Source of the DNA: Clostridium ragsdalei P11
GTDB lineage: Bacteria > Bacillota > Clostridia > Clostridiales > Clostridiaceae
Length of the DNA stretch: 64,000 bases
Assembly (NCBI RefSeq): GCF_001675165.1
Contig: NZ_LROS01000066.1
Coordinates: 1-64,000, forward strand
Direction of reading: 5' to 3'
Shown: piece by piece, positions 18,102-25,006 of the stretch
How the letters are laid out: every line of letters starts with the position of its first letter
Numbering within the stretch: position 1 is the stretch's first letter
Position numbers and translations under genes: made by a program
Notes under the pieces: generated by a model
Seen by the model: the letters and a program-made list of their open reading frames with translations, nothing else
What the model was told of the DNA's origin: nothing
Database searches by the model: none

Positions 18102-19286
18102 CTAATCTTCATACAAATATTTTCTTGTCATTGGTAGTTCATTGTTAAGTCCTTTTGTAAATACAAACTGATGTATGTCTACTACCCCATAATGAAATGA
18201 AGCAGCACAGGCATTTAGGTAAAGTCTCCACATTCTTATAAATCTAGTATCCTTCATTTTTTTAACTTCATCCATAGTACCTTCAAAGTTTTCAGCCCAA
18301 CATTTTAGTGTTTTAAAATAATGCAATCTCAAACTTTCTACATCCACAAGGTGAAGATCATTATCTGCCATTAAACTGACTAGTTCCCTTATAGATGGTA
18401 TATAACCTCCCGGGAATATGTATTTCTTTATCCATTCATTCACTTCTCCTTCTGTTTGTGCAGTAATACAATGAAGAAGTGACACTCCTCCTGGATTTAA
18501 CATATTTTTTACATCTTCCATATAAGTAGACAGATTTTTTCTTCCTACATGTTCAATCATTCCTACACTTACTATTCTATCAAACTTTTCTTTTTTATCT
18601 GCAATTTCTCTATAATCCGCAAGTTTAACTTCAACTTTTCCCTGTAAATTATTTTCTTCTATTCTTTCATTTGCTTTTTTTAACTGTTCCTTACTTAAAG
18701 TTATGCCTACAGCCTTTACTCCATATTTTTTTGCAGCCATGAGAACGAGTTCTCCCCATCCACATCCTATATCTAAAAGTGTTTGTCCCTCTTTTAAATT
18801 AAGCTTTTTCAATATATGATCTACCTTATTCAATTGTGCCTGATAAAGGGAATCATTTTCATGCTTAAAATATGCACAAGAGTAACTCATTGTTTTATCA
18901 AGCCATAAACTGTAGAAATCATTTCCCTGATCATAGTGATACTGTACATCCGTTTTACTTCTCTTTAAAGTATTGGGAAGTATTTTGTACACTTTGGAAA
19001 ATATATCAGCCTTATTTAAAAAACTTTCTCTATTCTTATATACTGATTCTATTACTTCTCTAATATTCCCCTCAAAGTCAAGAACTCCATCCATATAAGC
19101 TTCTCCTAGAGTAAGAAAAGGATCTCTCAATATGTCTTTTTCAGAAATGGGCTTATTCATACATACTTTAAATTTTATGTCTCCCTCTCCATACTTTTCT
19201 TCAGAACCATCCCAATACTTAACTGATACAGTGTCTGAAAAAGCACCCTGTAAAAATTTTTTAAAAAATATTTTATTCAATCCCAT
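18102..19286 (-). CDS. cfa: Cyclopropane-fatty-acyl-phospholipid synthase
   Basis: 394 residues, the usual length for the family. The SAM-binding motif LDIGCGWGEL and the fatty-acid-site region YSCAYF are present, with an N-terminal SCP2-like helical region. It adds a methylene bridge across the double bond of unsaturated membrane acyl chains using S-adenosylmethionine and probably acts at the inner membrane face. It appears monocistronic, ending at the hairpin at 18066-18092. Confidence 0.92.
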   Translation of the reverse strand: MGLNKIFFKKFLQGAFSDTVSVKYWDGSEEKYGEGDIKFKVCMNKPISEKDILRDPFLTLGEAYMDGVLDFEGNIREVIESVYKNRESFLNKADIFSKVYKILPNTLKRSKTDVQYHYDQGNDFYSLWLDKTMSYSCAYFKHENDSLYQAQLNKVDHILKKLNLKEGQTLLDIGCGWGELVLMAAKKYGVKAVGITLSKEQLKKANERIEENNLQGKVEVKLADYREIADKKEKFDRIVSVGMIEHVGRKNLSTYMEDVKNMLNPGGVSLLHCITAQTEGEVNEWIKKYIFPGGYIPSIRELVSLMADNDLHLVDVESLRLHYFKTLKCWAENFEGTMDEVKKMKDTRFIRMWRLYLNACAASFHYGVVDIHQFVFTKGLNNELPMTRKYLYED

Positions 19287-19372
19287 ATCTTCATATCTTC
19301 CTCTCTTGAAAAATAAAACTATATTTAAAATAGATACATAAAATACCTATATACTACACAACAATTACACAT

Positions 19373-20707
19373 TTAATTTTCATTACTATGACTTTCATTT
19401 GGAATATATATCTTTAAGCTCTCTATTCTCTTCTCATCTACTTTTTCTACTTTAAAAATTATATTTTCATATTCAGCGGTATTTTCTTCTCCTTCTTTAG
19501 GAATGCTTCCTAAGAGTTCTACTACAAAACCACCTATAGTATCTGAATTATCTGACTCCAATTCCAAATTCAAAAATTCATTTACTTCATCTATTGATAC
19601 TAATCCACTTACTAAATAAGTATCCTGATCAATTTTATTTATATACTGGTCATTATCATCATACTCATCAAATATATTTCCCATTACCTCTTCAATCAAA
19701 TCTTCTATAGTTACAATTCCAGAAAATCCACCATATTCATCAATTAAAATTGCCATATGATTTTTAGTACTTTGGAGTTCTTTAAAAAGTACGTCTATAT
19801 TTTTATTTTCCGGTATAAAATAGGGAGTTCTGAGTAGTGGTTCTATATCTATATTGTCCGCAGAAGTTTTCATAAGCTTCACAAACAGATCCTTAACATA
19901 CAATATACCTACTATATTGTCTATATCATCTCTATAGACAGGTATTCTAGAGTATTTTTCTTCAATAATACTTTCAATAGTACCTGAATCTATGTCATTT
20001 ATATCTATAACAAATACTTCTGTTCTGGGAGTCATAACTTCTTTTGCTAGTTTATCATCAAACTTAAATATTCCCTCTATCATTTTCTTTTCAGATTGAT
20101 TAAAAACGCCTGTTTCCTGTCCAAGTTCTATCATGGATCTAATTTCTTCTTCAGATACTTCGTCTTCAGTATTTTCTGTACTTATATTACATATTTTTAA
20201 AAGGACATTGGTAGAACCTGATAGTAATTTTACAAAAGGTAACATCAACTTACTTATAAACAAAGTTGGATTTATTAATGCCATTGATATTGCTTCTGAT
20301 TTTTGAAGCGCAATTCTCTTTGGAAATAATTCTCCAAATACAAGAGTAACATAAGATAATAACACTGTAATTATAATTACAGACAGTTTGTCACTATAGG
20401 GAACGCCCAGTTTAACCAAAAAAAACGAAAACTTCTGCGATAAGGTAGTAGCTGCAAACGCACTAGCTAAAAATCCAGCAAGAGTTATTCCCACCTGTAT
20501 AGTAGCTAGAAAATTGTTTGGTTCTTTTAACAACTTCAATATCCTCTTTGCCTTTTTATTCCCCTCTTCTGCTAAATAATTAATTCTACTTTTGTTTAAA
20601 GCAACTATAGCCATTTCTATGGCTGAAAAAAATGCATTAATCACCGTGAGTACTAATAGCAACATAAGTTCGAATATTATACTCTGCCAGGTAACATCCA
20701 TGCGCAC
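19373..20707 (-). CDS. CNNM/CorC-type (hemolysin C family) membrane protein with CBS domains
   Basis: 444 residues: a DUF21/CNNM transmembrane domain with about four membrane segments (residues 10-150), a CBS pair (about 205-330) and a C-terminal CorC_HlyC transporter-associated domain (about 350-435). The family is linked to Mg2+ and other divalent-cation efflux; the "hemolysin" label is historical. AAAGGA precedes a GTG at 20707, and an in-frame ATG lies two codons later. No gene for a partner is adjacent. Confidence 0.85.
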   Translation of the reverse strand: MRMDVTWQSIIFELMLLLVLTVINAFFSAIEMAIVALNKSRINYLAEEGNKKAKRILKLLKEPNNFLATIQVGITLAGFLASAFAATTLSQKFSFFLVKLGVPYSDKLSVIIITVLLSYVTLVFGELFPKRIALQKSEAISMALINPTLFISKLMLPFVKLLSGSTNVLLKICNISTENTEDEVSEEEIRSMIELGQETGVFNQSEKKMIEGIFKFDDKLAKEVMTPRTEVFVIDINDIDSGTIESIIEEKYSRIPVYRDDIDNIVGILYVKDLFVKLMKTSADNIDIEPLLRTPYFIPENKNIDVLFKELQSTKNHMAILIDEYGGFSGIVTIEDLIEEVMGNIFDEYDDNDQYINKIDQDTYLVSGLVSIDEVNEFLNLELESDNSDTIGGFVVELLGSIPKEGEENTAEYENIIFKVEKVDEKRIESLKIYIPNESHSNEN

Positions 20708-20854
20708 AATCGTCCTTTCATCTATTTTTTAGATAATAAAATAAATAGGAATTAGATGATAAGTCTAATTCCTGCATAAAATCCTTTTATTATACTTGTA
20801 TGTAACTTACAAGCCATTCTTATCATTTATAAATTGAACTTTCTTGTAAATCAA

Positions 20855-20939
20855 TGGTGCAGGTGAAGGGAGTCGAACCCCCACGCCGTAAAGCGCTAGA
20901 TCCTAAGTCTAGTGCGTCTGCCAATTCCGCCACACCTGC
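20855..20939 (-). tRNA. tRNA-Leu (anticodon TAG)
   Basis: 85 nt including an encoded CCA. The acceptor arms GCAGGTG/CACCTGC pair perfectly, a long variable arm (GCGCTTTACGGCGT) is present as expected for Leu, and GGTTCGACTCC forms the T arm. The anticodon loop ACTTAGGA gives TAG. Confidence 0.93.
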
Positions 20940-21010
20940 ATATATAAAAAATAAATATTAGGATTTTCCCTCGTTACAACTTTACCACAAAACTACAACC
21001 TTGATTAAAT

Positions 21011-21086
21011 TGGTGGCTTACCGGGGAATCGAACCCCGGACAACATGATTAAAAGTCATGTGCTCTACCAACTGAGCTAGTAAACC
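21011..21086 (-). tRNA. tRNA-Lys (anticodon TTT)
   Basis: 76 nt including CCA. The acceptor GGTTTAC pairs with GTAAGCC with one G-T. The anticodon loop CTTTTAA gives TTT, and the T arm is CGGGGTTCGATTCCCCG. Confidence 0.93.
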
Positions 21087-21088
21087 AT

Positions 21089-21163
21089 TGGCTGGGATGG
21101 CAGGATTTGAACCTACGAATGATGGAGTCAAAGTCCATTGCCTTACCACTTGGCTACACCCCA
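21089..21163 (-). tRNA. tRNA-Gln (anticodon TTG)
   Basis: 75 nt including CCA. The acceptor TGGGGTG pairs with CATCCCA, the anticodon loop CTTTGAC gives TTG, and GGTTCAAATCC forms the T loop. It is the first tRNA of the cluster behind the promoter at 21317-21345. Confidence 0.93.
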
Positions 21164-21316
21164 ACGTTAAACAGATTTCCTTCTTCTTATATATGAATAA
21201 GTATCCATAAAATAAAAACACTTTAGAAATCATTAATTTACAGGTTATATACTTAAGTGTACTAATTTATTCCTCTACCTATAAAAACTAGGGAATTTTT
21301 TGTAACTGCAAGATAT

Positions 21317-21345
21317 ATTATAAAACATAACAAATATAATGTCAA
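21317..21345 (-). promoter_or_regulatory. Consensus sigma-A promoter of the tRNA cluster
   Basis: On the minus strand, TTGACA (21340-21345) and TATAAT (21317-21322), both perfect, are separated by 17 bp. They lie about 150 bp upstream of tRNA-Gln, pointing into the Gln-Lys-Leu cluster. Confidence 0.85.
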
Positions 21346-21439
21346 TAGTTTTTTTGTTTTTAAATTTGATACCCTTTATTATTTCCTAGTATGCTAACTT
21401 TTATATGTCGCTGTTGCAATAGCAATTTTATAGATAAAT

Positions 21440-21469
21440 GCTGGCACACTAATTAATTAATGTGCCAGC
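21440..21469. terminator. Terminator-like hairpin after the small Spo0E-like gene
   Basis: GCTGGCACA facing TGTGCCAGC, a perfect 9-bp stem with a 12-nt AT loop, 4 bp beyond the stop codon of the gene at 21474. The T-tract is weak. Confidence 0.6.
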
Positions 21470-21473
21470 TCTA

Positions 21474-21647
21474 TTAACTATCGGTTTTACTTTTTACTAT
21501 TTTATTGTATTCATTTAAAATTGAATCCAACATTTGACTTGCAACAACCACTTCTGGATCGATCAAATTTTTCTTTTGCTCAATTAAATTCTCTAGTTCT
21601 TTTCTTAATTCAGTTATTTTTTGCAATATTTCTTCAATTTCACTCAT
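21474..21647 (-). CDS. Spo0E family aspartyl-phosphate phosphatase (57 aa)
   Basis: A short gene starting with ATG at 21647 and preceded by GAGGAGGG, an excellent ribosome binding site. The 57-residue product has the Spo0E pattern: an N-terminal amphipathic helix (ITELRKELENLI), then SQMLDSILNEYNK matching the SQxLDxxI signature. It should dephosphorylate a response regulator such as Spo0A. It lies directly downstream of the agr locus in the same orientation, separated by a terminator-like hairpin at 21752-21781. A functional link with quorum sensing is suggestive only. Confidence 0.85.
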   Translation of the reverse strand: MSEIEEILQKITELRKELENLIEQKKNLIDPEVVVASQMLDSILNEYNKIVKSKTDS

Positions 21648-21751
21648 ATTATTCCCTCCTCTCTCAAATTAGTATAGAAAGGAAGGAAATTCTTATAAAT
21701 ATTAATCTATTGGGAATACCCCCATAGTATTCACTAACTGTATTTAAAAGT

Positions 21752-21781
21752 AAAAAAATAAGAACTGGTAAATACCAGCTC
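21752..21781 (-). terminator. Terminator of agrB
   Basis: On the minus strand, GAGCTGGTATTTACCAGTTC forms a stem of about 8 bp (one mismatch) with a 4-nt loop, followed by TTATTTTTTT, 17 bp beyond the agrB stop codon. Confidence 0.75.
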
Positions 21782-21797
21782 TAAATAAAATTATGAA

Positions 21798-22349
21798 TTA
21801 TTTAAATTTACCAGCAATCATAAACGCTGCTGCACTAGCAATAGATATTACTGCAGTATTTAAAAACTTATGTGGTAAAAAGTAGCATAATATAATTAAA
21901 AAGGACGTAATTATCATAGAGACATATTTAAGCTTCATTCTTCGTTCTTTACTTTTTATCCTTTTATTAATATTATCTACAGGAGAAAAAATACAAATAA
22001 GTACAAAGGAAACAAACTCCAACATCAACAATATATATGTATTAAATGAAACATACTTTCCAACAATTATTATAGATAAAAATACAATAAAACTAATGAA
22101 AAAACATCCCCAATAGGTTTTTGCATGATACCCTCCTGAGAATATCCTAATTGGGCAAAAAAATATAAGAATAACTATATAATACCGCTGCAATGAAAAC
22201 AGCCAAAATATAATAAAATATGGAATAATTTTTGTTATTTCATCAAAAATACAAAGCAATCCATATTCCATCTTTTTTAGTTCCAAATCAGAAAATTGAG
22301 GATTTGTTTCAGAAATTTTTTTTACTATAGCCCCTATAAGTTTATCCAT
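21798..22349 (-). CDS. agrB: AgrB-like accessory gene regulator protease/transporter
   Basis: 183 residues, an integral membrane protein with several hydrophobic segments. The catalytic pair of AgrB proteases is present in SGGYHAKTYWGC (H75 and C82). It cuts the AgrD precursor, forms the cyclic (thio)lactone and helps export the signal peptide. It starts 4 nt after the reconstructed end of agrC. Here it is the last of the agr genes, not the first as in Staphylococcus. Confidence 0.9.
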   Translation of the reverse strand: MDKLIGAIVKKISETNPQFSDLELKKMEYGLLCIFDEITKIIPYFIIFWLFSLQRYYIVILIFFCPIRIFSGGYHAKTYWGCFFISFIVFLSIIIVGKYVSFNTYILLMLEFVSFVLICIFSPVDNINKRIKSKERRMKLKYVSMIITSFLIILCYFLPHKFLNTAVISIASAAAFMIAGKFK

Positions 22350-22353
22350 TTAT

Positions 22354-23674
22354 CTATCCTTCTATCTTAAATCTTACTGTGAATTTAGTAATTTCCGGAC
22401 TACTTTCCACACATATACTTCCATTATTTTTTTCAACTAGCTGCTTAATAATATACAGCCCAAAACCATGATCACTTTTTTTTGCTGGTTTTCGTAGAGA
22501 AGCCTTTATCAAAAATCTTTTTTCTCATATTTTCTGAAATAGCATCTCCATTGTCAGCTACTTCAATACAAAAATCCTCATGTTCCCTAAAGGTACTTAC
22601 AGCTATCTCTTTATAATCTGTATATATTTTAGATTGGAATGCCTCAAAAGCATTGTCTACTAGATTACTTATAATGCTTATCAACTCATCCTGTCTAATT
22701 TTTATCAAGTCAAAAGGTTCATCAATCATTACTTCAAAATCTATATTATTTTTCATGGCATGATTGTTTTTGATGGATAACAATCCATCTATGTAATCAT
22801 TTCCTGTATCTAGATATTTAAAAGAGGAATGTACAGTATCTGAGATTTTTAACACATAGTCATTTATTCTTTCAACAGTATTAGGCTTATTTAACATGCA
22901 TAGGCCTTGTATGACATTTATATGATTGGCAAAATCGTGTTTTTCCTGCCTTATTATACTAATTATTTCTTCCATATTTTTAATTTGGCTTTCTTGAACT
23001 TTATACTTAGCATTTATGTTTACAAGGGTCTGTTTTTCCTTTAAATTCTTAAATTTTAAAATTAAAAATACGAAATATACGGTAAAAATTAAGATATTAT
23101 AAGTTTGTATGCTTTTTATATCAAAGATACTTAAATTAACACTGTATACAAATAAAGTAACTACCCCTATCTCAATTATTAAATTTGAAAAAACATGGCC
23201 TTCTTTTTCAAATAGCTTAAGTTTTGTAAAATAAAAATTAAATTTCAAAAGTATAACTACAACGGTTATTTGTAGAATTTTAGAAAATGACAAAAATATC
23301 CGCACATATTCAGATCTTAAAAAAACTTGATTTATATTTACATTAAATATAAACATTTCGATAATTTCCACAAAAGTTTCAGTAGCCAGAATTATTGTAA
23401 CAAATAAACAATACACGACCGTTGAATAATATATTTTTATTTTTGTAATGCATGATAATAGTAAAATGTCAAATATCGAAAGAAAAAGTGTATGATAAAC
23501 ATCTGGAATATAAAATGTACTCCAATAAGTTACAAAAATATATACTATGCAAAATAAAGTGGTTCTAATTTTATTGTTCATCACAAATTTTTTTTCATTA
23601 TAAAGCGTTTCAAAGATACCCAAAAAAAGTAAAGCTTCAATTCCATCTAATATTATTTCTTTTACCACATCCAT
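22354..23674 (-). pseudogene. agrC: AgrC-like peptide-sensing histidine kinase, frameshifted at an A8 run
   Basis: An N-terminal polytopic sensor domain (about six membrane segments, residues 5-210) is followed by a kinase with the H-box RQEKHDFANH (H246) and N-box LVDNAFEAF. The frame stops at 22472, inside the ATP-binding domain just after GFSTKTSKKK. Removing one A from the eight-A run (22476-22483) gives a continuous frame to a stop at 22354-22356, restoring the missing G2 box SDHGFGLYIIKQLVEKNNGS and a normal 440-residue length. So the gene is either recently broken, phase-variable or rescued by slippage; a sequencing error is also possible. It lies between agrD and agrB. Confidence 0.85.
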
Positions 23675-23774
23675 ATGCCATCTCCTCTGCTTATGTCCTT
23701 TTAATAAATATTGTAGTTAAAAATTAACATCATATTAAAATCTTAACTACAATATTTATAAATATCCTACTGTA

Positions 23775-23918
23775 TTATTTTAAGAGATCTTCAGGACACT
23801 TTGGTTGATGTCCCATTCCCAATGATGCAGGAGTTATAACTATTGCTGCCAAAAATAAAGATAATGAACCTACTGCCTTCATTGTCTTACTTAATAAAGA
23901 TTTTTTTAAATTTTTCAT
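23775..23918 (-). CDS. agrD: AgrD-type cyclic lactone autoinducer peptide precursor
   Basis: 47 residues. AAGGAGTGGAG precedes the ATG. An amphipathic lysine-rich N-terminus (MKNLKKSLLSK) and hydrophobic middle lead to ASLGMGHQPKCPEDLLK, matching the C-terminal QPxxPxxL tail of clostridial autoinducer precursors. Aligned on that tail, the residue that is normally the ring-forming Cys is Ser (S32). This predicts an ester lactone ring, or processing that uses another residue; the only Cys (C41) lies in the tail. It is the first gene of the agrD-agrC-agrB unit. Confidence 0.85.
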   Translation of the reverse strand: MKNLKKSLLSKTMKAVGSLSLFLAAIVITPASLGMGHQPKCPEDLLK

Positions 23919-24014
23919 TTTATACTCCACTCCTTAGTAAAAATTTTGTAATTATATAGCTCATTTTATATATTCTACAATATATTGTTTTTTCCTTCCT
24001 CAATTTATAAAAAA

Positions 24015-24060
24015 AAGTAACATTTATCTAAAAAAATAATTTTTTAGATAAATGTTACTT
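24015..24060. repeat. Near-perfect 46-bp palindrome
   Basis: AAGTAACATTTATCTAAAAA pairs with TTTTTAGATAAATGTTACTT across a short AT loop. It lies in the gap between the divergent agrD and radical SAM genes, about 100 bp from agrD and 150 bp from the other start. Nothing else in this 295-bp gap is recognisable except a 12-bp palindrome ACAATATATTGT (23977-23988) and the promoter at 24117. It could act as a terminator or a binding site. Confidence 0.65.
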
Positions 24061-24116
24061 AAAATGCAGTCAAAAACTTACAGTTAGTAATTTTCTAATC
24101 ACGCAAATAACTCTTC

Positions 24117-24146
24117 TTTACATTCTTATTAATTTTGTAGTATTAT
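24117..24146 (+). promoter_or_regulatory. Sigma-A-like promoter of the radical SAM gene, flanked by direct repeats
   Basis: TTTACA (24117-24122) and TATTAT (24141-24146) with 18-bp spacing. Identical 9-bp repeats CACGCAAAT lie on either side (24100-24108 and 24150-24158), 50 bp apart, a layout that could bind a regulator. Confidence 0.45.
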
Positions 24147-24213
24147 AGACACGCAAATCTTTAAAGCTGAACATATTTTTAAGATAAATGCACTAAATAG
24201 GGAGGATTTTAAT

Positions 24214-24915
24214 ATGATAAGATACAGCTTAGTAACACAAAAAAATCCCAGGGAGGTTGTTTTACTTAAAGCCTCTCCTTGTATATGGGGACACTGCAGT
24301 TTTTGTGATTACATAGATGACAACAGCACAGACACTAATTCAAATATAATTTTTAATGAGAACATTCTCAAAAAAGTTACAGGAAAATATAAAACTCTGG
24401 AAATCATAAATTCAGGAAGCTGCTTTGAATTACCAATTCAAACACTGGAGTACATTAAATCTGTGGTAGTTTCAAAAGGCATAAAAAAGTTATTTTTTGA
24501 AAGCCACTGGCTTTACAAAGACAGGCTTCATGAAATGGAGAATTTTTTTAAAGTACCTATAATATTTAAATGTGGTATCGAAACCTTTGACGATAATTTT
24601 AGAAATAAGGTATTACGTAAAGGTGCTGTTTTTTCTGGTCCAGCTGAAGTTGCCAAATATTTTAAGTCCATATGCCTTTTAGTTGGCATAAAAGGACAGA
24701 CTACTGAAATGATAAAAAAAGATATAGATTACTTACTTAAATATTTTCAATATGGATGCGTAAATATATTTACACAAAATTCCACAAGCATAGAAAGAGA
24801 TGATAAATTGATAAATTGGTTTAAAGAAAATTATTCCTTTTTGGATGGAGAAAAAAATATAGAAGTGCTTTGGAATAATACTGATTTTGGTGTTGGAACT
24901 ATTTGTGACAGTTAA
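24214..24915 (+). CDS. Radical SAM protein with CX4CX2C cluster motif
   Basis: 233 residues. The cluster-binding motif is C23-IWGH-C28-SF-C31, that is CX4CX2C rather than the common CX3CX2C, followed by DYID. The compact length suggests a partial TIM barrel with no accessory cluster domain. The substrate is unknown to me; the overall look is that of uncharacterised Fe-S oxidoreductases acting on nucleosides or tRNA, but that is a guess. GGGAGGA precedes the ATG. It is monocistronic, ending at a strong terminator (24955-25006), and divergent from agrD. Confidence 0.75.
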   Translation: MIRYSLVTQKNPREVVLLKASPCIWGHCSFCDYIDDNSTDTNSNIIFNENILKKVTGKYKTLEIINSGSCFELPIQTLEYIKSVVVSKGIKKLFFESHWLYKDRLHEMENFFKVPIIFKCGIETFDDNFRNKVLRKGAVFSGPAEVAKYFKSICLLVGIKGQTTEMIKKDIDYLLKYFQYGCVNIFTQNSTSIERDDKLINWFKENYSFLDGEKNIEVLWNNTDFGVGTICDS

Positions 24916-24954
24916 AAATCTACGTTAAGTCATTGACTTACCAGAAGGTAAGCC

Positions 24955-25006
24955 AGCTTTAATGTAATAAATACGATGGCATTTATTACATTAAAGCTGT
25001 TTTTTT
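24955..25006 (+). terminator. Strong rho-independent terminator
   Basis: AGCTTTAATGTAATAAAT pairs perfectly with ATTTATTACATTAAAGCT, an 18-bp stem followed by GTTTTTTT. It ends the radical SAM gene, and the stop codon of the convergent EAL gene lies inside it. Confidence 0.9.

Noticed and set aside
21018-21233. 71-aa open frame on the minus strand
   Set aside because: It runs through tRNA-Lys and tRNA-Gln and its peptide is the familiar mistranslation of tRNA sequence (for example LAQLVEHMTFNHVVRGSIP).
22476-22483. Programmed -1 ribosomal frameshift in agrC
   Set aside because: The A AAA AAG sequence resembles a slippery site, but the restored frame is +1 (equivalently one A fewer), not -1, so classic -1 slippage would not rebuild the kinase domain.
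24060-24213. PreQ1 riboswitch upstream of the radical SAM gene
   Set aside because: Neither the short preQ1-I stem-loop with A-rich tail nor another known queuosine-related aptamer pattern is present.
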